Shown: piece by piece, positions 26,193 to 38,416 of the stretch | Numbering within the stretch: the first letter of the stretch is position 1 | Layout of the letters: each line of letters starts with the position of its first letter | Source: Zerene cesonia | Taxonomy: Eukaryota > Arthropoda > Insecta > Lepidoptera > Pieridae | Assembly (NCBI RefSeq): GCF_012273895.1 | Contig: NC_052118.1 | Location: forward strand, 8,767,164-8,831,163 | DNA length: 64,000 bases | Direction: 5' to 3' | Program-made: the position numbers and the translations under genes | The notes under the pieces: model-generated | Told to the model about the DNA's origin: nothing | The model's database searches: none | Seen by the model: only the letters and a program-made list of their open reading frames with translations

Positions 26193-26419
26193 CTGCAAAT
26201 TGCTGACTCCGCACCTAGCGGCGCAGGCAGGGCTCCGCAATGCGATTGAGTTATATTTTTAAATAAGTATTTATTTCATTACTTTTAAGAGAAAATAGTG
26301 AAATGTGCAAACATTTATTTGAAACAACTGAAAAGTTGTGTTTAATCGAACATTATGTACTATTTTATTTATATATTGTTCAGTTATAAATAACAGCTCA
26401 GGAAAACACCGGAGGCCCG

Positions 26420-26610
26420 TTTCCTTTTAACTATTTCTTATATGCAATAAGCGGGCAGCTGAGCTTGTGGTTCGCCTGATGGTAAGCGATCACCATCTCC
26501 CATTGACATGCACTACTTCGGGGAATGTAACTTAGCCCCCTCCCCCCCCACACTCCGAACGAAGAGAAAGAGTAGCATTCCATTATTTCACGCCGCTTTT
26601 AAACTATAGA
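26420..26610 (-). mobile_element. interspersed repeat, same family, minus orientation
   Basis: GTGGTTCGCCTGATGGTAAGC and CGATCACCATCTCCC are the reverse complement of the conserved 3' block at 14380-14440, and the end reads back into GAAATAATGGAATGC. Confidence 0.55.
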
Positions 26611-27424
26611 AAAGTTAAACTACAGAAAAGTTTAAAGCTGCTTAGGACTACTGTAAAGCGCTGAAAAAAAAACATTATTATAACTTTACGTTCTGTCTGC
26701 TTGTATTTTATTTTCTGCGATGCAAAAAGAATGTTATAAAATATTTTTTATAAAGTATCAGAAGGTCTCTCACAAACCAAATGTTTGCCCGATCACACAA
26801 AATGCAGCCGGGGGTAACACAAATAAACATATCAAACTTATAAATCCCCTCTTCTTGCTTCGTGGTTAAAACCTCAATAGCGAATTGAAGTACTTTAAAT
26901 CTCAAATGTATGATATACAGTAAAAGAATCAATAATTATTTGTTATAAGAGCACTGAACAAGTCATGCTAATTATAAAAATTTAAGTACCTAGAGAGAGA
27001 TCTAAAGAATTTTCTAGCACGCTCCGAAAGTGCTGCGATATTTTTCGAATTCCACAAATATAATTTAAGAGTGTTCGTCGAGTCTCATTGGAAATGTAGA
27101 CGCGCTTCAAGATCCTCAAGTTGATCGGACCACTGGAGCTCGCATCAGATGCGAACATAATTTCCAACTTGATGACTCTTGGGACGTATATTTGTAAAAG
27201 GTATTATTTTTCATAGAACTCGTCCGAGTTTTAATCCGCGTTGCGTGGTCGACATTTTGGGTTTTTGTGTTAAGTTTAGTTTGTATAAATAATTATTTTC
27301 TTTAACAAAAGTCTGAACGAAAGAAAGAAGAGAACGGAAAGAAACCTAACACTTTTACTTTTCTCCGTGTACGGTTTTCCGTATAAGGTAAGTCGTTCAA
27401 ATAGGAGCCTTCAAGAAAAGTAAT

Positions 27425-27565
27425 AGTACCGGATATGTCACTTAAAAGCCGGCAAAGCACCTGTAACACCTCTAATATTACAAGGGTTTACGGGCGGCGG
27501 TGGTTACTTAACACCCACCTCCTGTGATGGGATACCTTCTGTTTTGCTTGCTCTGCATAAAAACG
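27425..27565 (+). mobile_element. interspersed repeat fragment
   Basis: AAAAGCCGGCAAAGCACC...GGGCGGCGGTGGTTACTTAA is a diverged relative of the 37890-37970 block (AAAGCCGGCAAACC...GGGCGGTGGTAGCG). Confidence 0.5.
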
Positions 27566-27569
27566 GGTA

Positions 27570-30500
27570 CCTAGGACAACTATTTAAACAGTATTTTCTC
27601 CTTACCTTAATAAGTAGGTAATTTATGTTTCATTCGTAGTGTCAATGCTGCTTGAATTGCATTAGATTGTTGATTCTTTACTGCTTAACGGTAAAATTAA
27701 ATAAAAGAGTGAATATATTGAAAAATACATGCTTTTTGTGTAAAAATACAGAAAGAAGAAACTCAAACCAACATTTATGAAAGTTTCGAAGTCACGAAAC
27801 TGTGTTTATATAGCATGGATGGATGGAAATCAATGGAAACAAATAATTAATGTTCAATTACACTAATTAAGTGTTGGCGACTCCTGTCGGTGTCATATTG
27901 CCTTGTGAATCGAAAAAGCAAGCGTTCCCGCCGTGAAATTACAACTGCATTCAACTTAACTTTATCGTAATCGCATTTTAATAACAAAACAATGTAGCCG
28001 TAATAGGAAACTTCCTCATAATATGCCTACATATTTTTATTTATTGCTTCACATAATTTGTTACATTTCTAATAATAAAATACAAGATTTAACCATTGAT
28101 ATTATAGAGAAAGATACCTATAATAGGCAATGTTTCCTTCTTAAGGTCATTAAAATAGTTTATTATTTAATTACCTTTCTAAATTATTCAATCGCGTTTC
28201 ATGTACAGTTAAGGTATTATACATAAAAACTTATCGAATATAATGTGGACGTTTTTTGTTCTTAATGTTAACTTAATTAGCCCATGAACATTTTATAATC
28301 TTCTTAGTCGTACACTCTTGGCAGAGTGGTCGTGATTAAGGTATCTTCTATATGTTGTCATAAATTTTTCTGTTTATTCCCTGGCCCATTCATTCATGCT
28401 TGCAATATTGTGAATCGAAGCGGCCTACATTTGTTTCAAAGTCAATTTAAAGCTACTCGTATACCATTGTCGTACCTACTTTTCTGGTGGAACCGGTGTC
28501 ACTGTCACAAATAAGTTTACTGAAAATTTCAATGGAAACTTAGTTAGTTTATATATGTTATTTTTGTATTGTTTATATAAATTGTTGCTTCCCAAATATA
28601 AATACATCGTCTATCGTTATCTTTATTCATCAAGCTGTGTACTACGTACGCTGTGTTTCTTACACATAATAATTGTTACCTCTTTTGGTTCAGTCAGGTA
28701 ATATTTTCGAAAGCTGTTTTACATTAGAAATTTAATAGATACCTAAAATATATAATTTTATGGAAATTAATTGTAGTTTAGCCCTTTTCCCTAACAACTT
28801 TTCTCGTGATGTCTCTCGAGTCGGGGAGCATATAATTATATTTTTATTGGTTACATTTTAATTAAATGTAGCTTGCATCTATATTCCATTGAGATTCGAT
28901 ATAGATTTCTAATTTTGTGCATCATGCCAATCAGATTCTTATATTTAGCAATCAAACCTCAATACAACCTCACTTATTAGGCAACCTAATTCGACCCAAA
29001 TTGGTAATATTCAGTTGATACAAAGATATCATTTTACTAATTAAAGGATTCGCTTGTTTTTTCTCATTAAAAACTAATAAACATATTAATAACTTTAACT
29101 TGTCCTATAGTCAGGGTATTTATATATAGGTTCAAGCATATGAAACAAAACTAGTATTTATTTTTGTTCAAATATTAAAAGGGGACACACGCGGTATCAT
29201 GTGTCGTAACTTTGCTGATAGCACGAGGGAATGCGCAGGCGTCGTGTTACATGCATCTTCGGCCTTGAACATACTTGCAGCTTATTCAATATCATTACTT
29301 TACTATCTATTCACCCAGGGTTGATCGGAATAAGAATAGATGAAAAGTTATTCCGAAACCGATCACCGACCAACCAAAAATCATTTTAAGACTACAATTA
29401 TATAATTACACATTAATATTTGCGGATTTTTTTTACCCTCGTGTACATGTATGGATAGCCACCGCTATTTTTTTCTAAAAACATAATATATAGCTTATAA
29501 TTTGAACCTAATATTTGTGTATAACTATACAAAATTGTATTAAAATGGGCAGCCATGGTCTTTTCATGATTAACGCATTTACAAACAGACAAAACCATTG
29601 TTTTGAAGTGTATAAATCATCCATATTGCGAAACAACTTATCTTCTTTTTTCAAATATTTGATATAGCAATGGTTTGGTTAGTTTTATTACATTATGTAT
29701 TGATAATAAATAATTTTGAGTTTCCTGTCCCTTTTAGATATCACATTTTCATTTCTTCCAAAATTTTCAAGACTAGTTAATCAGATCAGTAGGTCAGTAG
29801 GTTTTGGTAGTCACAGACCGTGCACACAATATATATACGAGTACTGTTTAGGTATTGCAAACATGCATTTAGATTTTATGCTAGTTGATATGTTTATATA
29901 TTTTGAATCAAATTTTGGGTGAAAATTTCTACGTTTTCATGTACCTACATTTTCAATAAACAGACTTAATATACATTTACGCAAGGAGTAAATATGTGAA
30001 TTCTATTGCTTTTTCAAGTCTTCAATTACATTAAATACCTACTTTTGTGTATGTAAGGTACAAGGTTCCTGTTCCCAAGTTCTATAACATCAAAGAGTGA
30101 AAATTAATGAAATGAATTGTATTAATGATATTGAAGAGATAATAATTAATTAATTCATCAATTCTAAAATATCTACTCTTCTGGATCTGCTGTTGGCATG
30201 AAATATAAAAATTGTTTCTTATAATAGTTTTATATGAACAAATAGTGGCTTCTTCAAATAATTTATGACTGCAGGATATATCAGAAATACAACTTCACTG
30301 ATTTTTCAGCGTTCGTTTTTATCATATAAACTACTTTCAATAATAAATGAGATTTTTTTTATAGGAATTTGAAAATCAATAAAACACGATGTAGTCAATC
30401 ATACAATATGTATTTAATATAAGATACAGTACTTGTGACGTGGACAAACCATTAAAAAAACTTACAATCACTACAATGAACAAATTTCATTTCGTTTCGA

Positions 30501-30780
30501 GTAACGTAATTCACTATTATTATGCCCAAATGTGTGATAAATAATTAATTGAGGTAGATAGCCCACTCGCGGGACAAATTATAATTAAATTTCGGATCTC
30601 ACCGTCGGCTCCAAGCAAATGAAACGCATTAAACATTATACTATATATAATTAAATATCTACAAATTGAATAAAGTAGTGCACACTATCTCAGGGACATC
30701 TCGTCCGCATATAGCATTTATGGGTCAAACATTTACAATAAAGGAGAACATTCATATAATAAACGGATAATATAGGAAAC
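27570..30780. other. gene-free stretch
   Basis: AT-rich; only short open frames of AT-driven composition. Nothing recognised. Confidence 0.5.
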
Positions 30781-30830
30781 ATGTTGAAAGACAACGCACT
30801 ACCAGCTAGCCTATACTCGGCAAAGAGCCA

Positions 30831-30869
30831 CCTCCCCTCCCCCCCTCATCCCCTCCTCTCCTCTCTTCT
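30831..30869. repeat. polypyrimidine/polypurine tract
   Basis: 39 bp of C and T with a single purine at 30848, followed directly by AG. On the plus strand it looks like an unusually strong splice-acceptor tract; on the minus strand it would be a purine-rich run in jing 3' sequence. No coding exon follows on the plus strand that I can support. Confidence 0.6.
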
Positions 30870-33092
30870 AGCTCGAGGCGCGAACCAGATTACTCCTGCG
30901 TCATACTTTATACACAATTATTTACATTCGTAAAGCGTGACCGAAAGTGTCTACCGTTTGCTACTAAACTACCGTCCGAACGTCTCTGGTCAGGGCTCAC
31001 AGTAGCGCGGCAGTTGTAATGTGCTTCACGCCCTCCAACCCCGCGGCCTCTGCCCAACAAACTGCAGGTGACTGATATTGTTCCCCGATACATTGTTCGC
31101 CGAAACTAAATAAAATGAAACCTTAGAGATGAGCAACTACGAAGGCACCCGCCTCCACTCGCGTCACTATGACTATCGTGGCAGTGATAAAAATATATCA
31201 TCTTTACGCGCTCGCGTCGCGCGTCCAATATGTATTTTGTTCTAATTTAGTACCCCGCTAACAAGTATTCGATCACAAAATATTTCTCTCTGCCTAACGA
31301 CTCGAATGGCTACTACTAAGGGGCTTATATTACCGAAAATACCTCCAAATACAATCGATCCTAATTATTATTGCAAATTAAATTTGTACTCAAGCGTTTT
31401 TCTAGGCCACTTATGTTCTGAGCCCAAAATTAACATTTTTTATTTATATTGAGCGATATTACATATTATTCAAAAAACGTCATCAAATTTGGTCTGACAT
31501 ATCAATAGAGTCAAAAAACACGATTTTTACTTACAATTTAATTTAAAACCTCACCAATGTGGAAAAATTTCTAGACGAAGAAACTGTCCAAACACATGAA
31601 TATCCAAGCAAATGATCAAATCCGATGCCGTTTTTAACATTAAAAAATTCCATTGCCGATTCATCTGAGATCAAATTAAGTCCACGGAGAAATACACTAA
31701 TATGTCTTTCAGATTTTGGTGTCGCAATTGACTATCAAATTAATATAAAAAGCCGAGCCAATACAATATGGCACTTATCTCAGTGCTGGAAATTATTCTA
31801 GAATTTTTATACGAATAACTAAAAATCAGTACGTTGGAAGGCTTCCACAGATATTTCACGATCGTCCTCAGCAAACAGGCACCAACTTGACTAAGAAATT
31901 TTCCTAACATGTCTTTGGGTCCGTCCCTATTCGATGTGTCCGTTTCAGTGTAACTCTCAAAGCGAACACACCAAACTAACATTTCCTATATTGACTTAAA
32001 CTCATCAGCGGCCGCTGAATCGTCGTCCGGCCCGCGCCAGCGAAGACGGAATCGAAATTATAATTTATATACATTTATCTAAAACTACCCTCAAGTTCGC
32101 TAACTCGTCGTACTTATACGCCGATTCCGTCTCAGCGCGGGCGAAATCATTACCTAGGCTCGTGTCGACAGAGATCAAATCTGAATTCAAATTCAAATTT
32201 GATTTGTGCCGGAGCTACCCTCCTCGCAATCAGTTGTCGTCCACACACACATTTCCTAACTTAACTACAGTCACTAACTAAAAATACTACGGAGATCGCG
32301 TGAGCACGGATTACGGAACACAACATTACATATCAATGTTAACTATCTTATTGCTAAAAAGGCAATCCGACCGTACAGAAACTTCTCGAATGGCTGGCTT
32401 GTTCGACGCTTCGCCTTTGATGACAATGTGTGTACACTGTATTGTCTAAAGCTTCGATGGGCTTCGAAGAAATTTTAAAATTAGTTTTAAATTATCTTAT
32501 CTTAAAACTCTCTATAAATTTTTGGAAGTTTTATAAGTTATCCTTTTACAATAACTGTATTGACATAACTTTTGCCTGTATTATAAATAAGCATTTTACA
32601 AGTCATCATCATCAAAGCCACAGCGCTGCACTCCATAAACACACATCGAGTACAAAAGTACAAAAATCAACCATACATGATACAACACCATTTAGACAGT
32701 ACGTGTATAAACCGGTTCCTGATACAAAAATAAAAAAATTACCAATTACACGATATAACACGAGTATCCAGAGATTACTGTATGTTGGCTCAAAACTGCT
32801 AAAAATCTTGTGCGTGAATATAAGTCGTCTAAAGTCTTATCACACATTATTATTGCTATATCTTTAATGCACAATTCGCGATATTAAAAAAACGATTTAT
32901 ACGACAAAAAAAAAACTCATTTATACAAAATGTCTATTTTATTTTATCTGTCTGTTTTTGTTTTGATACTATAATTTGTATTGTATTGTCGATTATATAA
33001 ATCGCTTTTTCACAACGCAATGATAAATTGTAGATAAACGCAACATTGGCAGTGACGTAATGAGACAGCTGTTGATTCCGAGCGTCGATTGA

Positions 33093-33312
33093 ATCGATCG
33101 TTACGAGAATCGATATAAAAAAATCGATTAAACCTAACACCGAATCGATATGACTACGCGGTTACATCTATGTGAACACTGCTATGGTAGAACCGTGCTA
33201 ATTGAGGCACTTGGTGACGAAATCAATGGTCACGCATCGACACCGACATCGATAGAATAATTGGCACCGTAAAGCGAAAGCGGTCGAGACGCGGCCCAAC
33301 GGAGTATCGATA
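33093..33312. promoter_or_regulatory. cluster of six ATCGAT palindromes (DRE/BEAF-type)
   Basis: ATCGAT occurs at 33093, 33109, 33123, 33144 and 33248, and the exact DRE core TATCGATA at 33305-33312. In Drosophila this core is bound by DREF and BEAF-32, at housekeeping promoters and chromatin domain borders. Here it sits 540-760 bp beyond the jing stop codon. Promoter, insulator or 3'UTR sequence are all possible. Confidence 0.5.
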
Positions 33313-33738
33313 GCGGCCGACGTGAGTCGGCCCGTCACTAATAAACTACTATTATATACAATATTGGCAGTGATTCGTATCGCTGGTCGTTATCGTGGCG
33401 ACATCTCACCTAACTTACGTCGGACCGGGGTCCGCTAAACCTAACTTCGACTAATGTACACGTCGCAACGCCCTACAATATACATTTCCTAACTATTTAC
33501 AATTTGTTCGCTATCGTCGCGTCGCTCGAAACCGAGTCATATTCTATAAAAAGTATGTATCAGTCTTGTGAATTATTTATTCCGTTCGGGCGAGAGTCGA
33601 GCGGCGAATCTTTGGCGAAGTGTCTAACTGATAGCGCCGCCCGAGCCGGAGAATCAACATCTGTCCAACCTCCTACTACAGAACCGCGATTAGGACTTCG
33701 AAACGACACTTTATGTCTTTTGTTTCGTTTTACTTAAA

Positions 33739-33744
33739 TTTATT
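33739..33744 (-). terminator. possible jing polyadenylation signal (AATAAA)
   Basis: A canonical AATAAA on the minus strand, about 107 nt after the jing stop codon. Other AATAAA hexamers lie further down, for example at 33576-33581 and near 32940. Insect regulatory genes often have long 3'UTRs, so I cannot say which is used. Confidence 0.3.
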
Positions 33745-33851
33745 TTCTTTGGATAATCAAAATTGTCATATTGTACGATTTTATTGCTCATATTCAGAAA
33801 CCGGAATTTCTCATTAAGTCGATTCCCAAGTCCCAATCGAGTCGAGGCCAT

Positions 33852-34245
33852 CTACCGGCCGCTCGGCCAGAACGCATTCCCGCCGTGTCTCCGGCCCAGC
33901 TTCCTCTTCTTGGCGCCGCTCACTTCGCTCTTCTCGCTCCTCTCCTCCTCCTTGTAGATCATCGGCAGGTTGGTCGCGTTGCAGTCGTTCTTCGCTTCGA
34001 GAGTCTTCTGTTTTGCGAGCAGATTGTTGAGGAGCCTGGACGATGTGCACTGGCGGAGCGGGAGCTGTCTGGACGGCTGGGCTGGTATCGCGGGGGTCTT
34101 CCTCACTGGCGGCGGCGAAGGCGTCTTCCTGTACGAGCTGCAGAACTGCTCGTACAGAACCACCTTAGTGTGGACCGGCAGCTGCGATATCTCGACTCGC
34201 TTGATTTGCTTCACTTCCTCCTCGGGCACCCACTCGTCCTCGATC
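33852..34245 (-). CDS. jing: jing/AEBP2 terminal coding exon with stop codon
   Basis: The acceptor CTTTGCGTTTCAG ends at 34246 and the exon starts with the single base that completes Val (N-V|IEDEWVPEEEV). The next segment, KRVEISQLPVHTKVVLYEQF, matches the WVNE...HLSKLP...TALLLDPN end of AEBP2. A tail of about 90 residues, rich in Pro, Ser and basic residues, follows and ends at a stop at 33852-33854. The tail includes KKRKLGRRHGG, a plausible nuclear localisation signal; human AEBP2 has no obvious counterpart. Summing the five exons gives about 1,228 residues plus an unknown N-terminus. Confidence 0.93.
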
Positions 34246-37200
34246 CTGAAACGCAAAGGACAAGTTATTACGGGCAACCGGTTAGCCACACAGAATGTGA
34301 CTGCAAACACCACGGCCCACTCGTTTTCATTCGCGCCAAATAACCGTCACGGTTGGCGGAAAACGGTTACCATGACAACGTGGAAAATGGCGCTCTTTCT
34401 CAACTGTATAAACGCCATAGCTATTTGACGTTACATAGGTACGTGGATCGTGTTTGCAGTTTTTTGGGTTGCAAGCCCAACGATGAAAGAAGTGATCATG
34501 CACGCTAAGAAGCTTTAAAGAAATCAATAGACATAGATTAGGAACAATACATATTAAATGTGGATGCTAAAAGTCAATGCTGAGGCTGCTAACTACGAGC
34601 TAATATGGGCGGGCAACCCACGAGTTGCTAGCATCAGCATTGATCGTTTTATGTTCATTTTCGCCAATCGTAAGAGGTGGGTTGTCAGTTAATTCAATCA
34701 AGTTGGCTTTAAACTCATTGAAATCATTGTTTTATGCTAGCAACTTCATAAGATGCTTCTGTGTGGCCGAGAAGGGTGAAGCATGCTGAGGTATGAGGAT
34801 CTTGTGTACCTCCTGTGTATTATAATATTAAAGGTGTTATGAGAAAAAAGATGTTTCATATTATGAATTTAAAATATAAAATAAAAGATAATATTATTTA
34901 TGGCATTATATTATTATGATGACACATACAAAACACGTCTTGTACTTTACAGATATGTACGCAATTAAATAAATATTTAAAAAAATATTGATTTTAAAAG
35001 CAATTCTATCACTAATGAAACATCTCCTTTATCAATGAAGCATTAAGGAAAATGTAAAAGGAAATATGAACTTCAATGATACACATATAAAAGATGGGAT
35101 ATGCATAAATAAATAAGAAGTACACAAAGATCCGCATGATGTTATTAAAAGCGACGCTGCTAGAACTAAAATGTAATTGTGATTTAAAGCCACTCGATTT
35201 GCTTACAGTTTTGCCTCGGGGAGATCTCTGCTGTGAATATTGTGGAAGACAATAGTTTCACAACTCGGTCTGATGCAAACGTAGCAAACCATTTTGAGGC
35301 TTCATTGAATTTAATTATGAAGATTATTTATATGATTGAATTTGAAATAAAAAATTACTATTAAGGAATTATCGTAGTTTTCTGCTAATATGCATTTAAG
35401 TAAACATAATAGAACTCAAAGACAAATTTAGATAATGAAAATGATGATTTTAATAAAAAAATACATTACTTTTCTAAACACCAAGTTCGAAAAAGTGTAA
35501 AATAATGGAAGCCTCACTTACACGTGCAAAATCAATATCTTAATGAAATTACGTAATGAAATAATTCAATGACAATCGCATTCCTCATAAACATTGATGC
35601 AAAAATAATCTCTACCGAAATGATAAACAAAAGTTTGTGGAACTCATTGAAATTCGACAACACTGACTACATAACCCACCTCGTCGTTACCTCGTTAATA
35701 AAATAACAAAAATACTCGAAAATTTCGTCGCTGCAAATATCAGTCAACAAATTAATACAGTTTGTATAATTCATATAGAAATCTCCAATTGACCATCTTA
35801 AACATCTCGTATTTTCATTATATCATAAAGGCGTCTATTTTAATCTATTTATAGAAATCCCATATAAAACTTATTCCATGATTGTGTTACAAAATATTGA
35901 AAATTCTTACCTGAAAATATATGTAGTGTTAAAAATTATAAAAAAAAAAACGTCTGCGATTAAACAGACTATACAATTCAATTTTTAGATAATATATAGT
36001 ACTTTTGATTTAGGATGGTAGCAATTACCAAGTTAATAAATACAAATGTTTTATTAATGTATTTTGTGTGAAAATACCATATTACTATTGTATAATTGAA
36101 CTATATCAAAAGTACTATAAAAATAAGCCTTATGATATTTATTATGAACCCATTAAGCATACAATCTTTTTTTCATATCAGCTTGATATATTCAGTATTG
36201 TCATTCAAAATGCATACACATAACACAAAATTTTTAATAAGACATTTCTTTCTCATTTGCATTTTTCAATACATATCATTGTACATTAGGTCTTTCAATA
36301 AACTCCCATAAAAAATTCATATTTTCTTTCAACTTTTTTTAACTAAGTAAAAAATGACACTCATATAATATTATGTAGTTATGTAATATACAACATGCTA
36401 ACTTTAGAAAACTGCCTGACTTTAAAAAATGGCTGAATATAAAATAAAGCCTAGAAGACATCAATATACAACTTTTGCGGTTCATATCATTCAAATTGAA
36501 GCTTTACATCAAAAATAAAAAAATCTCCATCCCAACCCACCCAAATCGGTTCGATAGTAACAAAATATGTTTAAAAAATTTGGAAACTCACACCATCTAT
36601 AGAACCATTATTAAGGCTAAAGTAATATTCAAAAACCTTACTTTATACCTATAATTATTTATAATTATCAATAGCACATTGAACTGGCCAAAAGATAAAC
36701 ATATATGCAAAGGGCACAATTTAAAATGCCACAAAAAAAAAAACACCATTCACAAGCAACCACACCGACGACATAACTATTCAAAACATTTGTTAATTAC
36801 TAAAATTAAAAACCCTCAAACTATCTGCACAAACTTAAATTAATATGATTCCTATCCCCTATCTAATCTACCTTCCTTATCTAGAAATCCACAAAAACAA
36901 AACTCAAAAATCCTTTACCACCAAACCATATTAGTCGGGTAAGTCATCAAAACACATCCACAATTAAGCTCACAAAACATGCCTACCACCAACACATAAG
37001 TCGATTATCTCACAAAACATTATACACACATACAAGCAATTCCCATATTCCTATCGTCCACACCTATAAGCCACACAACCAAAAAAACCCTTTATCGCTC
37101 CCTTTATACACTAACAAGTATACTTATACGTCACTATCATTCACATTTATAAACCACACAACCCAAAAAGTCCACAATCCCTACCCAGTACCTACAACAA

Positions 37201-37382
37201 CCGTACTCTCACACTATCGTCCACCCTACGACCACAATATCCATTATAGTCCACCTAAAAACCAGTCAACCCACACTATCATCCACCTTACGACATCTAT
37301 ATCCATTATAGTCACAGCTAAAAACTAGCCAACTCAAAAAGTCCCATACCTACTCCCAGCAGTTAGTGAACAGCGTACTTAC
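34246..37382 (-). other. jing intron between the two C-terminal-domain exons (about 3.1 kb)
   Basis: Bounded by the donor at 37382 and acceptor at 34246. It is AT-rich with no long open frame except weak plus-strand ones. Its 5' end in transcript sense (about 36480-37377) is almost free of C on the sense strand and carries degenerate tandem repeats, listed separately. Nothing else in it is recognisable. Confidence 0.8.
37051..37377. repeat. degenerate tandem repeat, strongly G-depleted on the plus strand, next to the jing exon 4 donor
   Basis: The word CTATCRTYCAC recurs at about 37051, 37134, 37214 and 37276, spaced 83, 80 and 62 bp. The last two units also share ATATCCATTATAGT and CTAAAAACYAG. 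An accompanying block, ACCCAAAAAGTCC near 37160, returns as ACTCAAAAAGTCC near 37330, and the sequence after it leads straight into the splice donor. The plus strand has very few G residues from about 36480 to here, so the jing pre-mRNA is C-poor and rich in G and U. Confidence 0.75.
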
Positions 37383-37590
37383 ACATTGGGCGGGTAGTAG
37401 GTCATGAGCGCCTCGCGGCGGCCGCCGGGCGCGGCGCGCGTGGCCGCGAGCGCCGCGTGCAGCGTGAGCGTGTGGCGGCCGGGCGGCTCGCGCAGCGGGC
37501 ACGCGCCGCCGAGCCGCCAGCGCGTGCAGCGCGACAGCCGCCACGCCAGACCCTCCATCATGCCCGAGTCGAAGAAGTCGAACATGCGCG
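37383..37590 (-). CDS. jing: jing/AEBP2 exon: conserved C-terminal domain, first part
   Basis: The exon is 208 nt, with acceptor CGGATTCCAG before 37590 and donor AATGT|GTAAGTACGC at 37383/37382. One base carried in from the previous exon completes Ala, and two bases are left at the end. It starts ARMFDFFDSGMMEGLAWRLS, matching the HDFFD segment after the AEBP2 fingers, and ends LMTYYPPNV, matching the AEBP2 stretch before its WVNE motif. The middle, about 37400-37560, is roughly four-fifths G+C and codes for Arg/Ala/Gly/Pro. That is extreme beside flanking DNA of low GC, and it creates long open frames on the opposite strand that I read as artefacts. Confidence 0.93.
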
Positions 37591-37744
37591 CTGGAATCCG
37601 GATATGTGTTGTTAGAACGAATTCATCTCGTTGAATTGGTGCAGTGACTTTTTTATGTGGATTTCTTATTTGATATTTTGGGAGTATTTTGCGCTTCACT
37701 AAGAATTGAACCAGCTCTCTCCGAGGAAGTACCATCGCTACAGA

Positions 37745-37998
37745 GAACCGGCGTCAAACAGTAGCTTGCTACTACTTCTAACGGTGAGTCGGGGAGCCGG
37801 AGGCCCATATCCCTTTCCTTACCCTTCCCAATCCTTTCCTTTATTATCTCATCAATCCGTTATTAATCCCATTCCAATTTAAAGCCGGCAAACCATTTGT
37901 AGAGGCATACGCCTCTCCACATGTTCATGGGCGGTGGTAGCGCTTACCATCAAGTGATCCACCAGCTACATTGCCGACTATGACATGTATATATGACA
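37745..37998 (+). mobile_element. interspersed repeat with polypyrimidine middle, inside a jing intron
   Basis: Second copy of the 14150-14446 family: GTAGCTTGCTACTACTTC, GTGAGTCGGGGAGCCGG, a C/T-rich middle, GTTCATGGGCGGTGGTAGCG, TTGCCGACTATGACATG and an A/T-rich tail. It lies antisense within the intron 37591-38274. Confidence 0.65.
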
Positions 37999-38274
37999 TA
38001 AATAAACAAATTCATGGTCGAATACATATTGTGCACTAGCTGATGCGTGCCCACTTTGCTGGCCGAGAATTTGGATACCACAATAGTAAGAACGTACTTG
38101 AATGAAGCAAATGATGAGAAAAAATAAAGAGCGCACTATGCTGGGCATCAAATAATTTAGATATATTTAACAAAGTAATTTCCTCCCACCTCCCCCCCAG
38201 CCCTTTCCTTACATACACAACAAATTTATCAACACTAGTAGCTCTTCTAGTCTTTTCGTAAAGGCAACACTCAC

Positions 38275-38416
38275 CTGACCAAGGCTGTCTTCTATACCGC
38301 AACTTCTTCCCATTCCTCCGTATGAGTTTTGACGAGCTATCACTAGACTTCCGCCCGGCGCCGCTCGACTGCGACGACTCGTTGAAGTGGTTGTTGACGT
38401 GTCGCTCCAACAATGT
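38275..38416 (-). CDS. jing: jing/AEBP2 exon: end of zinc finger 3 and basic linker
   Basis: The exon is 142 nt, with acceptor GTTTCCAG at 38417-38424 and donor TCAG|GTGAGT at 38275/38274. It enters in phase 0 and leaves one base over. It encodes TLLERHVNNHF, completing finger 3 (C2H2), then a Ser-rich stretch and a strongly basic segment (LIRRNGKKLRYRRQPWS). That segment corresponds to the Lys/Arg-rich linker which in AEBP2 precedes the conserved C-terminal domain. The upstream intron (38417-39904, about 1.5 kb) contains a GC-rich repeat scrap near 39400 and no other coding signal. Confidence 0.95.

Larger units (their letters stand above)
30780..33851 (-). other. jing 3' flank, probably including a long 3'UTR
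   Basis: This stretch is less AT-rich and less CpG-depleted than the surroundings, and apart from the polypyrimidine tract I recognise no repeat family in it. It contains several short open frames on both strands (for example 32430-32867 plus and 33504-33737 plus), none with recognisable protein character or a supporting start and splice context. Its composition and position fit an extended 3'UTR or a regulatory flank. Confidence 0.4.

Noticed and set aside
32430..32867. 145-codon plus-strand frame
   Set aside because: AT-driven composition (Leu, Ile, Tyr, Lys, Asn), no domain and no promoter; long by chance.
33504..33737. 77-codon plus-strand frame downstream of the ATCGAT cluster
   Set aside because: It starts at TTG, has no recognisable domain and lies in the likely jing 3'UTR.
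33771..34428. Long plus-strand open frames opposite the last jing exon
   Set aside because: They are antisense shadows of the coding exon and its flank, with no start context or protein similarity.
37404..37634. Plus-strand Ala/Arg/Ser-rich frame across jing exon 4
   Set aside because: Caused by the high GC of the real minus-strand exon.
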